A program made the position numbers and the translations under genes. Positions 1 to 7,739 of a stretch of DNA of 33,156 nucleotides are shown in pieces. The first letter of the stretch is position 1; the number at the start of each line of letters is the position of its first letter. The stretch is from Arsenophonus sp046530785. GTDB taxonomy: Bacteria > Pseudomonadota > Gammaproteobacteria > Enterobacterales > Enterobacteriaceae. Under the pieces are notes generated by a model. That model worked only from the letters and a program-made list of their open reading frames with translations. It had not been told where the DNA came from and did not search any database. Location of the stretch: assembly GCA_046530785.1 (NCBI GenBank), contig JBHEQT010000038.1, forward strand, positions 1 to 33,156, in the 5' to 3' direction.

Positions 1-378
1 AATATCAAATTATTTTAAATTAATAAAGGTATAGAATATACGGATTGATTTTATCTTTAAAATCGTATACTTTATTAAAGTAATTATAATAATCACGAAG
101 ATAACTTATTGCATTATCTTATAGGGTTTTACGAAGTAAAAGATTTAAAAATGATGAATTTTGTAAATTTCTTTGTAGATTATCCCTGAAAAGTAAAAAG
201 ATCTGGAGAATTTCATTTAAGTTTAATAGTTTTATGGCTTTTTACTAAATACTTATATAGTATTATTTGAATTCTAAACTGGAGAAATTATCAAAATTTT
301 CTTTAATTAATTATTAATACGAATAAATATATGTAAATTCTTATAGTAAAAAAGTTATTTTTTCTTTTATTAGTATAT
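1..378. other. Gene-free left flank
   Basis: No credible gene. This lies downstream of fre on its strand. A short stretch on the minus strand (about 12-140) reads open for some 38 codons without stops, but I recognise no family in it and such runs occur by chance in DNA this A+T-rich. No convincing terminator for fre is visible. Confidence 0.6.
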
Positions 379-1080
379 TTAAATAAATTCAAATGCATCA
401 CTATAAAGATATTCAGGATTAATACATCTTTCACTACAAAAATATTCCTTAGCGATTTTTGCCATTTCAAAATGCCCAGAAATATAGATCTCATACTTCG
501 AAAGAGAACAAAAATCAGATAATACAGCACTCAAAACTGTACCTGTCCGTCCTCTCCAATCTAATTCAGGTTGTTCAACAACAGGGATAATTTTTATGTT
601 ATGATATCTCTTTGAGAGAAGTTGTAATTCATATAAATCATACAGATTTTCTAATTTTTTCCCTCCCCAATAGAGAATAATATTTCTTTTAGGATTTTCT
701 TCCAATGCAGCATATAAAATAGAGCGGGAATAAGAAAATCCTATCCCACCTGCAATAAGAATTATTGTTTTTTTACTTCCTTCTCGAAACCAAGCTTTAC
801 CATGAGGAATATCAATCTTAATACTATTTTTCGCAAAAATATATTTAATCACTTCCATGGCATAAAAATTATGCTTTGATACACTAATATGAAGTTCAAT
901 TGTTTTCTTTTCTGAAGGAATTGAAGCTAGGGAAAATGGGCGCTTATCACGGTCATTCATAATGACCATTAAATATTGACCGGCACGAAATGACAATTGA
1001 CCTTCAGCTAATAACCGAATACGATAAACCGTATTAGTGATATTTTTAATAGAAAGAAGCTTACAAGTTAATGTTGTCAT
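379..1080 (-). CDS. fre: NAD(P)H-flavin reductase Fre
   Basis: Fre reduces free FMN/FAD/riboflavin with NAD(P)H in the cytoplasm, supplying reduced flavin to other enzymes. In enterobacteria it sits next to ubiD, whose partner UbiX makes prenylated FMN from reduced flavin. The 233-residue product equals the E. coli length and aligns end to end. Residues 47-50 (RPFS) form the flavin-binding motif of the ferredoxin-NADP reductase fold. Residues 110-120 are the nucleotide-binding glycine loop, reading AGGIGFSYSRS, where E. coli has GGTG. The C-terminal DAFEFI matches E. coli DAFAFI. The start ATG is preceded by a good Shine-Dalgarno GAGG that overlaps the ubiD stop region, so it is last in an ubiD-fre pair. 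The Thr to Ile change in the glycine loop is unusual, but the rest looks functional. Confidence 0.95.
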   Translation of the reverse strand: MTTLTCKLLSIKNITNTVYRIRLLAEGQLSFRAGQYLMVIMNDRDKRPFSLASIPSEKKTIELHISVSKHNFYAMEVIKYIFAKNSIKIDIPHGKAWFREGSKKTIILIAGGIGFSYSRSILYAALEENPKRNIILYWGGKKLENLYDLYELQLLSKRYHNIKIIPVVEQPELDWRGRTGTVLSAVLSDFCSLSKYEIYISGHFEMAKIAKEYFCSERCINPEYLYSDAFEFI

Positions 1081-1091
1081 TTATATCCTCA
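1081..1091 (-). promoter_or_regulatory. fre ribosome-binding site overlapping the ubiD stop
   Basis: On the minus strand the sequence TGAGGATATAA precedes the fre ATG. The TGA is the ubiD stop (1089-1091) and GAGG is the Shine-Dalgarno. This arrangement suggests translational coupling of fre to ubiD and fixes the fre start. Confidence 0.75.
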
Positions 1092-2564
1092 CATAATCTT
1101 ATCAATATCCAATTCATTCCAAATTTCATCTATACGTTTTTTTATTTTTTCTGTCATAACTATTGGACGACCCCACTCTCTTTTGGTTTCACCTAACCAT
1201 TTATTAGTTGCGTCTAATCCCATTTTTGAACCTAAACCTGAAATAGGTGAGGAAAAATCAAGATAATCTATCGAGGTATTTTTAATCATAACAGTATCTC
1301 GCGCAGGATCCATTCTGGTTGTTATTGCCCAAATAACATCGTTCCAATCACGAGCATTAATATCTTCATCACAAATAATGACAAATTTTATATACTTAAA
1401 TTGCCGTAAATAAGACCAAACTCCAAACATAATATGCTTAGCATGCCCGGCATATTGTTTTTTTATTGTTATCACAGCAAGCCGATAAGAACACCCCTCA
1501 GGAGGTAAATAAAAATCAATAATTTCTGGAAACTGTTTTTGTAATATAGGGATTAAAATTTCATTTAACGCAGTGCCTAAAATGGCAGGTTCATCAGGAG
1601 GGCGACCAGTATAAGTTGAATGATAAATAGCGTCTCTACGTTGAGTAATATGCGTAATAGTAAATACAGGAAAATTATTAACTTCATTATAATAGCCAGT
1701 ATGATCTCCATAAGGACCTTCCGACGCAACTTCTTTAGGATCAATATAACCTTCTAAAATAATTTCTGCACCTGCTGGAACTTCCAGTTCATTAGAAATG
1801 CATTTTACAACCTCTGAACGATGTCCACGTAATAATCCAGCAAAGGCATATTCAGAAAGTGTATCTGGAATAGGTGTTACTGCAGCTAGAATTGTGGCAG
1901 GATCAGCCCCTAAAGCAACTGCGACAGGAAAAGGTTTTAATGGATATTTATCACACCATTCTTTAAAATCTAATGCACCACCTCGTTGGGATAACCAACG
2001 AATAATTAATTTATTTTTAGCTAATACTTGCTGTCGATAAATAGCTAAATTTTGCCGCGATTTATGAGGTCCTTTAGTAATTGTTAATCCCCATGTTATT
2101 AGTGGCGCTACATCATTTGGCCAACAATGCATTATAGGAAAAAGAAATAAATCAACATCATCGTTTTGCAAAATCTTCTCTTGGCAGGCAGTTGAGTTTA
2201 TCCTTTTTGTTGGCATGTTAAGAACATATTTAAATTTTTGTAGTTTATCAATTAAATCAGAGAATTCTTTAGGAATATCTGGTTCTTTAAAGAAAGCTAA
2301 TATTTTTCCAACTTCATGTAATTCTTTTATATTTTTTTTACCTAGCCCCATTGCAACACGTTCAACAGTACCAAACAAATTACATAAAACTGGAATAGAA
2401 AAACCTTTAGGATTTTCAAATAACAATGCAGGACCACCAGCTCTTAGAGTTCTATCTGCTATTTCTGTCATTTCTAAGAAAGGATCAACTTCATAGCTGA
2501 TACGTTTTAATTTTTTTTTCTGTTCTAATAGTGAGATGAAATCTCTGAGATTATGATATTTCAT
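1089..2564 (-). CDS. ubiD: 4-hydroxy-3-polyprenylbenzoate decarboxylase UbiD
   Basis: UbiD removes the carboxyl group from 3-polyprenyl-4-hydroxybenzoate in ubiquinone synthesis, using prenylated FMN made by UbiX and a divalent metal. The product is 491 residues (E. coli 497) and begins MKYHNLRDF, equivalent to E. coli residue 4 onward. Key residues are present: N172 in QNLAIYRQQ (metal/cofactor binding, with R177) and D287 in GPYGDHTGYY, equivalent to the E. coli catalytic Asp290. It lies 8 bp upstream of fre on the same strand. Only a weak Shine-Dalgarno is visible. A run of nine A (minus strand; plus positions 2511-2519) encodes Lys16-18 in frame and is a potential slippage site. Upstream, the expected rfaH and tatD are absent, so ubiD must now rely on its own promoter or on distant read-through. 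UbiX is not in this window. Confidence 0.97.
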   Translation of the reverse strand: MKYHNLRDFISLLEQKKKLKRISYEVDPFLEMTEIADRTLRAGGPALLFENPKGFSIPVLCNLFGTVERVAMGLGKKNIKELHEVGKILAFFKEPDIPKEFSDLIDKLQKFKYVLNMPTKRINSTACQEKILQNDDVDLFLFPIMHCWPNDVAPLITWGLTITKGPHKSRQNLAIYRQQVLAKNKLIIRWLSQRGGALDFKEWCDKYPLKPFPVAVALGADPATILAAVTPIPDTLSEYAFAGLLRGHRSEVVKCISNELEVPAGAEIILEGYIDPKEVASEGPYGDHTGYYNEVNNFPVFTITHITQRRDAIYHSTYTGRPPDEPAILGTALNEILIPILQKQFPEIIDFYLPPEGCSYRLAVITIKKQYAGHAKHIMFGVWSYLRQFKYIKFVIICDEDINARDWNDVIWAITTRMDPARDTVMIKNTSIDYLDFSSPISGLGSKMGLDATNKWLGETKREWGRPIVMTEKIKKRIDEIWNELDIDKIM

Positions 2565-3223
2565 TATCTATTCTAATCTTTAATTTTTTTTGAAGTTTCA
2601 TTATAAATCGTTCTATGGACATTACCAATTAAGATTTAATTTTTTTAAATTATTAAGTATTTTAAGTTAACGATAAACCATAAATTTAAATAATAAATAT
2701 ATATTTAATATTTTAATAACACATTATTTTGAAAAAATTGATATCAACAAAAATCTTAAATATTAATTTTACCGTTTAATGGCAAAATTCTTTATTTTAA
2801 AATAAAAAGCTACTATATAAAATATAAAATAATAACAGTTTTATATTCGTTTTGATTAAGATAAAACTCAGTAATTAAATTACTTGAAGTTTTTCAGATA
2901 TTTCTACTAATATGGAACTCAATTGTAATGAGGAGATTAAGTTATACTAAAATAGTTATAATGAGTATATTAAAGACAGATTAGTTACAGATAATATCAT
3001 CTATAATTTTTATACTACGAATAGTAATATTAGATCCAACACACTCCATATAATAAAGAAAATATCTAATTCAAAATTATAGGATATAATAAGACTATTA
3101 CTACGTTATTCGTACAAGAATTTATTTAATCACTAACTATTTTAGATTAACTAAAATACATTTCGATAATTCAATTAAAGTTCACTAACCGACTTAATTA
3201 TACAATTAAAAATAGATACCTAA

Positions 3224-3370
3224 TGAATAAAATTCTTTTAAAAAAGAAAGATTCTCATAATCATCACGTAAATCAATATCAATAATTAATACTACTTTTG
3301 TATCTATTAGTACTGAAATATATTTTGTTAACCATGTTGTAGAATATGATTCTCTTATTGAGAATTCTTG
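3224..3370 (-). pseudogene. Possible tatD fragment
   Basis: A 49-codon open stretch on the tat strand, lying between tatC and ubiD where tatD is expected. Two short pieces resemble TatD in the right order: SYSTTWLT against E. coli QYSSCWST, and VVLIIDIDL against VVAIGECGLD. The intervening HPH motif is missing and the match is weak. It is also about 500 bp further from tatC than simple synteny predicts. Open frames of this length do occur by chance here, so this is a suggestion only. Confidence 0.25.
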
Positions 3371-3469
3371 AATAATCAACTATTTTTTAAAAAATTTTAT
3401 TAATGTTTATTTTAAAATTAAATTATATGTAATTTTATTACACTTTTACAGCGAATCACTAATGTGTTA

Positions 3470-3506
3470 ATTTTTAACTATATCTTATTAAGATATAGTT
3501 AAAAAT
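3470..3506. repeat. Perfect 18-bp inverted repeat with 1-nt centre
   Basis: Arms at 3470-3487 and 3489-3506 are perfect reverse complements around a single T, forming a 37-nt palindrome (arm core TTAACTATATCTTA). It lies in the tatC-ubiD desert, more than 590 bp from either gene. A stem this long is hard to get by chance even at about 84% A+T. It could be a relic terminator or a product of template switching. Confidence 0.8.
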
Positions 3507-3869
3507 AAAGTAAAATATATTTTTACTTTTAAATCAATAAAATTTATATTTTTTTATTGTAATTACCGAAAATATTAAGGAGGACTTAAATATTTTAAAA
3601 AGAATAATATTATCTGTTTAACAGCAAAATCTGAAATATAAAAATTCTGTGAAATATGCTAATTTTATTATTATTAATAGATTTTTTTAAAATCAGTTAT
3701 TTATTAAATTTAATTTTGAAAAAATTGATATTAAAAGAATAGTCTTAATATAAATAAGATGAATAAAACTTATCTTTTCGATTTTTTATTTTATCAAATA
3801 ATTCTATAAATTTAATATTTATCTATTAACTTAATTCAATATCTAAACAAAAAATCTTTACAATAAAGA

Positions 3870-3897
3870 ATAGTAGTATCAAGTAAAATACTACTAT
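3870..3897. repeat. Hairpin, 10-bp stem, 8-nt loop
   Basis: Arms ATAGTAGTAT (3870-3879) and ATACTACTAT (3888-3897) are perfectly complementary. It lies about 200 bp downstream of the tatC stop on the minus strand. A U-tract is not obvious, so its role as a terminator is uncertain. Confidence 0.5.
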
Positions 3898-4097
3898 CAT
3901 TAAATATGATCTTTTAAAGATCTAAAATTAATATATTTAGAAGATAATGTTAAAAATTATTCAGTTAGATTTTTTTTTAAGATATTAAATTAAAATTTAC
4001 CTGAAAAATAGATAATTAATAATCTAAAAATATTAATTTATTTTAAGTAATTAAAATAAAGGTTATTCTATTATTTAATTTTATTATATAAATAATT

Positions 4098-4829
4098 TTA
4101 TATCCCTTTTTTTATAAAGAAAAATCGTGATAACAATAAACCAAATTCAAATAATAAATATATTAGTACAGATAATATTGTTTGAGACAATACATCTGGT
4201 GGTGTTAAAAACATACCTATAATAAAAGCACCAACAATAATATAAGGACGATTAGATCTTAAGGAATTCAGCGTGGTAATCCCTGTCCAACAAAGCAGAA
4301 TAATAAAAATAGGAACTTCAAACGCAATACCAAAACCCATAAAAAGTGTCATAATAAAGCTTAGATATTTACTTATATCAGGAATAAAACTAACATTCTC
4401 TGGTGTAGTTTTTACAAAAAAATCAAATGCTAAAGGAAAAACAACAAAATAAGCAAAAAGCATCCCCAAGTAAAAAAGTACACTACTGAAAACCAATATA
4501 GGTAACATTAAGCGCCTCTCGTTCTTATAAAGTGCTGGTGCAATAAAACCCCATATCTGATACAGAATTACTGGAATAGAAATAAATATCGCAACTGAGA
4601 AAGTAAGTTTTATTGGAGTAAAAAATGTTGATGCCACATCAGTTGCACTCATGAGAGAACCTACAGGTAACTTTTTAATTAACGGTGCGGCAACAAAATG
4701 ATAGATATTATTAGAAAAATAGACCAGACTAAAAAAAACTAGTACAATAGTAAATAAACTATAAAAAATACGTTTACGTAATTCAATTAAATGGCTAATA
4801 AGTGGTTGAGAATCATGATCGATATACAT
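4098..4829 (-). CDS. tatC: Sec-independent translocase core protein TatC
   Basis: TatC is the polytopic receptor of the twin-arginine translocase in the inner membrane; with TatB it binds the RR signal peptide of folded substrates. The 243-residue product matches E. coli TatC (258) from its N-terminus and lacks only the charged C-terminal tail. Six hydrophobic segments are recognisable. The conserved cytoplasmic E16 in IELRKR and E104 in YKNERR, which line the signal-peptide site, are both present. The start at MYIDHDSQPLISHL aligns with E. coli MSVEDTQPLITHL. A clear Shine-Dalgarno is lacking. It follows the tatB relic end by 119 bp, far more than the few bases in E. coli. TatC shows no lesion while TatA and TatB carry several, so selection still seems to hold it. 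Confidence 0.95.
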   Translation of the reverse strand: MYIDHDSQPLISHLIELRKRIFYSLFTIVLVFFSLVYFSNNIYHFVAAPLIKKLPVGSLMSATDVASTFFTPIKLTFSVAIFISIPVILYQIWGFIAPALYKNERRLMLPILVFSSVLFYLGMLFAYFVVFPLAFDFFVKTTPENVSFIPDISKYLSFIMTLFMGFGIAFEVPIFIILLCWTGITTLNSLRSNRPYIIVGAFIIGMFLTPPDVLSQTILSVLIYLLFEFGLLLSRFFFIKKGI

Positions 4830-4932
4830 ACACTAATTTTACCGTTAAGTTTGATTGGGGGGAAAGTCTTTGATATCCATGATGTATAGAAAGATTATTT
4901 GATCACTTTTATTTCTAATAAAAGTAACCTGT

Positions 4933-4950
4933 AGTTCTTGGTTAAGAACT
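4933..4950. repeat. Small hairpin between tatB relic end and tatC
   Basis: AGTTCTT (4933-4939) and AAGAACT (4944-4950) form a 7-bp stem with loop GGTT. It overlaps the stop codon that ended the ancestral tatB frame (4949-4951). It could reduce read-through into tatC, but no U-run follows, so it is not a clear terminator. Confidence 0.35.
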
Positions 4951-5166
4951 AATTACTTTCTTTCTTTTTGTTATTTTTATCGACTGTTATAGGTATTTTA
5001 TTTATTTCCTCTTCTATTATTTTATCAAAATCACTGTTAAATACTTTTAATTTAGAAAAATTTTCTTCAAACTCAATATTTGAAAAGTGATATTTTTCAT
5101 TATTAACTCAGTAGTAGATGATTCTTTCAATTTTTTCATCGATTGTTTAATTTTTGGAAAAAAGTT
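4949..5166 (-). pseudogene. tatB: Degraded C-terminal tail of tatB
   Basis: Reading on past the tatB TAA stop in the same frame gives NFFPKIKQSMKKLKESS, which aligns without gaps to E. coli TatB NLTPELKASMDELRQAAES. After about 5107 that frame closes. Shifting by -1 opens a second stretch of about 52 codons, starting VNNEKYHF and ending KKKESN, which stops at TAG 4949-4951. This is the acidic/lysine-rich tail typical of TatB. The total, 434 nt, is one base short of a 144-residue ancestral protein. The tail therefore carries at least one nonsense codon and one single-base deletion. Confidence 0.75.
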
Positions 5167-5382
5167 TTAATTATTCTTTTCTTCTTTCTTTTTTAATGTT
5201 TCCTGAAATTCCTGTAATTTTAATTCTTCTGAAAGTTCATGTTGAACATTAGCAGCAAATATACGCAATGTACGTATCCAAGAAGAAATCGTTTTAACAA
5301 CTGTTGGTAAACGTTCTGGACCAAGAACAACAAATGCAATAATTAATATTAATAACAGTTCACTAAAACTAATGTCAATCAC
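5167..5382 (-). CDS. tatB: TatB, truncated to its N-terminal membrane part
   Basis: TatB partners TatC in recognising twin-arginine signal peptides at the inner membrane. The remaining 71 residues hold the single transmembrane helix (about 3-20), the hinge with VVLGPERLP, and the amphipathic helix running into ELKLQEFQETLKKKEEK. E. coli TatB has 171 residues. The start is GTG (5380-5382), set by homology of MIDISFSELL to E. coli MFDIGFSELL and by an AGGT Shine-Dalgarno. The frame ends in TAA (5167-5169) at the position of E. coli residue Thr72 or close to it, and homology continues beyond the stop, so this is a recent nonsense truncation. TatB is known to tolerate loss of much of its C-terminal tail, so the short form may work. 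This is an inference. Confidence 0.85.
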   Translation of the reverse strand: MIDISFSELLLILIIAFVVLGPERLPTVVKTISSWIRTLRIFAANVQHELSEELKLQEFQETLKKKEEKNN

Positions 5383-5395
5383 AGTTGATACCTAC
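5383..5395 (-). promoter_or_regulatory. tatB ribosome-binding site overlapping the old tatA stop
   Basis: On the minus strand TAGGTATCAACT precedes the tatB GTG. AGGT is the Shine-Dalgarno, and the TAG at 5392-5394 is the stop tatA would use if its frameshift at the A-run were corrected. This tight packing is the normal coupled layout of tatA-tatB and supports the restored frame as the ancestral one. Confidence 0.6.
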
Positions 5396-5435
5396 TTTTT
5401 ATTTTTATTTTTAGTTGTTTTTTTTTCATTGATTA
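5392..5435 (-). pseudogene. tatA: Out-of-frame C-terminal tail of tatA
   Basis: After the run of ten A on the minus strand (plus 5453-5462), the -1/+1-shifted frame stays open as NITDKMIINEKKTTKNKNKK and stops at TAG 5392-5394, nine bases before the tatB start. With one extra A (or two fewer) in the run, TatA would be 95 residues, close to the E. coli 89. The lysine-rich, hydrophilic tail is TatA-like in composition. Confidence 0.7.
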
Positions 5436-5678
5436 TCATCTTATCAGTAATATTTTTTTTTTAAAATCAGAATCAAAATCATATTTTTCTGTTTTTTTAC
5501 TGTCCTCAGTTTTATTTTGATCATCATTTATTGCTTTTTTAAAGTTTTTTAATGATTCCCCTAAATCTGACCCAAATGAACGTAACTTCTTAGTACCGAA
5601 TATTAGAATAAATAATAAAGCAATAATAAGAAGTTGACCTGGACTACCAAATGTAGATACAGCCGTTATTGTTTCCAT
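5436..5678 (-). CDS. tatA: TatA with frameshift at a poly(A) run
   Basis: TatA oligomerises to form the conducting element of the twin-arginine translocase in the inner membrane. The transmembrane helix (QLLIIALLFILIFGT, residues 15-29), the hinge, and the amphipathic helix (KKLRSFGSDLGESLKNFKKA, 30-49) match E. coli closely. The N-terminus, METITAVSTFGSPG, is about seven residues longer than in E. coli, and no nearer start codon exists. A run of ten A encodes Lys73-75 and throws the reading frame into ILLIR and a TGA stop, giving 80 residues. Correcting the run by one base restores a frame that ends just before tatB. All parts known to be essential lie before the run, so the short form is probably active. 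Polymerase slippage could also yield the long form. tatA starts 111 bp after ubiB, on the same strand. Confidence 0.88.
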   Translation of the reverse strand: METITAVSTFGSPGQLLIIALLFILIFGTKKLRSFGSDLGESLKNFKKAINDDQNKTEDSKKTEKYDFDSDFKKKILLIR

Positions 5679-5789
5679 TGATATATATCCTATAAGAAAC
5701 TAGATTTAGTTATATAAAATTTCATTTTATAGAACTAATTTTATGAAAAAAGATAAAGATCCTGAGATATATTTATTTAAAATTAAAAT

Positions 5790-7427
5790 TTAACCAATCT
5801 TACTACTTTGAGACAATCCAAGAATCCATGAAATTATACCGAAAAACATAAACCCAATAGCAGGAATTTTTGAATCAAAAATATGAAATAAAGTACCACA
5901 CAACAAAAAAGTCGCTCCAATTCCTACTAAACATTGTTCTTTTTTTTGTTTTACTTGATTCCTTTTTAGCTGAATAGTAAATTTATCAATACTGTCTTGT
6001 AAAGATTTATGTTTCTTAAGCGTTTCGTAAATAAGATCTGGAATTTCTGGAATTTTTTCTATCCAATAAGGTGCTTTTTCTTTAATCGAACTAAAAATCA
6101 CTCCTAATCCCATTTGCTGGTGTAACCAATCTTCAAGAAAAGGTTTAGCTGTCTTCCATAAATCTAGTTTTGGATAAATCTCCCTTCCTAATCCTTCAAT
6201 ACATAGTAATGTTTTCTGAAGTAATATTAATTGAGGCTGAATCTCCATATTAAAGCAACGTGCGGTATTAAATAAATTGAATAAAATATAACCAAAAGAA
6301 ATTTCTGCCAGTGGTTTCTCAAAAATAGGCTCACAAATTGTACGAATGGAAGATTCAAAATCTTCTACATTAGTATCTGCTGGAACCCACCCTGAATCAA
6401 CATGCAATTCAGCTACTTTACGATAATCACGATTAAAAAAGGCGATAAAATTCTCTGCCAAATAACGTTTATCTTTTTTATTTAACGAACCAACAATACC
6501 ACAATCAATACCAATATATTGTGGATCTTCAGGATGTTCTCGATTAATGAAAATATTTCCAGGATGCATATCAGCATGAAAGAAGCTATCGCGAAAAACT
6601 TGTATAAAAAAAATTTTTACCCCACGTTCAGCTAATAATTTCATATTAATTCCCTCTTTTTTTAATGTCTTAATATCAGAAACGGGAATTCCATAAATAC
6701 GCTCCATAACTATCAAATTTTCCTTACAGTAATTTGTATAAATTTCAGGAATATAAAGTATAGAGCTGTTTTTAAAATTACGTCTCAATTGAATTGTATT
6801 TGCGGCCTCACGTAACAAATTCAATTCAGAAATTAATACTTTTTCATACTCTTGAACAATTTCCAATGAACGTAAACGTCGTCCATCTGATAAAAGTGGA
6901 ATCCAATTAGCTAAAAAATACATTAATCTTATATCGGATTTAATAACAGGAAGTATATCTGGACGAATAACTTTAATTACAATTTGTTTATTATTTTGTT
7001 TTAATTTTGCAGTATGAACTTGAGAAATCGATGCTGATGCTAAGGGAACTTCATCAAAATCATCAAACCAAGTTTCAAGAGAATTACCTAATGACTCCTC
7101 AATGTAATGACGAGCCAATCTTCCATCAAAACTAGCAACCTTATCTTGTAATAATGCTAACTGAGAAAAATTTATACTTGGAAAGAGATCACGACGAGTA
7201 GATAGCATCTGACCAAATTTAATCCAAACTGGACCTAAATCTTGTAAAGCTAAACGTAAACACTCACCGATTGGTTTGTCTTTATGCTTATTTGATAACC
7301 AAAATAAGCAACGAAGTCCAATCCTTAATGCTAAGGTGAATTTAATTTTTGGAATAAGTTCATCCAAACCATAATTTAAAAATACTTTAATGATAAAATA
7401 GAGACGTTTAATTTTTCCTAGTCTCAT
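5790..7427 (-). CDS. ubiB: Ubiquinone biosynthesis protein UbiB (atypical kinase/ATPase)
   Basis: UbiB is a membrane-anchored member of the ABC1/ADCK protein-kinase-like family, needed for aerobic ubiquinone synthesis; it is thought to use ATP to make lipid intermediates accessible. The family signature KFGQ is at residues 70-73, the alanine-rich loop PLASASISQVH at 128-138, the ATP lysine K152 in VIKVIRP, the catalytic HADMHPGN at 284-291, and the metal-binding IDCGIVG at 307-313. Two C-terminal transmembrane helices lie around 500-518 and 522-540. The frame extends 11 codons upstream, but MRLGKIKRLYF aligns with E. coli MTPGEVRRLYF and has a Shine-Dalgarno GGAGAG at 7433-7438, so I place the start at 7427. 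That gives 545 residues against 546 in E. coli. It sits between the ubiJ relic and tatA. Confidence 0.97.
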   Translation of the reverse strand: MRLGKIKRLYFIIKVFLNYGLDELIPKIKFTLALRIGLRCLFWLSNKHKDKPIGECLRLALQDLGPVWIKFGQMLSTRRDLFPSINFSQLALLQDKVASFDGRLARHYIEESLGNSLETWFDDFDEVPLASASISQVHTAKLKQNNKQIVIKVIRPDILPVIKSDIRLMYFLANWIPLLSDGRRLRSLEIVQEYEKVLISELNLLREAANTIQLRRNFKNSSILYIPEIYTNYCKENLIVMERIYGIPVSDIKTLKKEGINMKLLAERGVKIFFIQVFRDSFFHADMHPGNIFINREHPEDPQYIGIDCGIVGSLNKKDKRYLAENFIAFFNRDYRKVAELHVDSGWVPADTNVEDFESSIRTICEPIFEKPLAEISFGYILFNLFNTARCFNMEIQPQLILLQKTLLCIEGLGREIYPKLDLWKTAKPFLEDWLHQQMGLGVIFSSIKEKAPYWIEKIPEIPDLIYETLKKHKSLQDSIDKFTIQLKRNQVKQKKEQCLVGIGATFLLCGTLFHIFDSKIPAIGFMFFGIISWILGLSQSSKIG

Positions 7428-7460
7428 ATTTTCTCTCCAATTTACTAAACGATATTGCAA

Positions 7461-7739
7461 TTTTTGAAATATCCATTATCAGGCTTTGAAATCTATCAAA
7501 AAAATTAATACTTTCAAATGATTAAGATATATTCTTTATTCTTCTATAGATACAACTTTAAAAATTGATTTTTATTTAATAACTCATTTATTTAAATTAA
7601 TTACTTTTAAAGTAGGGATTAATTTTTTACGATAAAATTATCGAGAGAAAATTGTGATAACAAGGAAGAGGACCTAATTTAACAAGATTAAGGAATTAAA
7701 GAATAATACTAAATAATTTATATATAACTATTCTATTAA
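7461..7739. other. Decayed spacer, distal part of the ubiJ slot
   Basis: No intact gene. This is where the C-terminal half of ubiJ should lie. One short stretch on the minus strand (about 7640-7665) reads GPLPCYHNF and may derive from the conserved GPLEVAWF region of UbiJ, but the resemblance is too short to rely on. Confidence 0.4.

Larger units (their letters stand above)
2565..4097. other. Gene desert in the tatD-rfaH slot
   Basis: In E. coli, tatD and an oppositely oriented rfaH lie between tatC and ubiD. Here 1.5 kb of very A+T-rich DNA fills that place and no intact gene is present. It holds a possible tatD fragment (3224-3370), one exceptional palindrome (3470-3506) and smaller hairpins (3870-3897, 3908-3922). 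I see no readable rfaH remnant. Confidence 0.7.

Noticed and set aside
303..530. 75-codon minus-strand frame overlapping the 3' end of fre
   Set aside because: Overlaps fre in another frame and has no homology; shadow of the real gene.
4856..4862. Run of six G upstream of tatC as a frameshift site
   Set aside because: It lies outside any reading frame, between the tatB relic and tatC, so it cannot affect a product.
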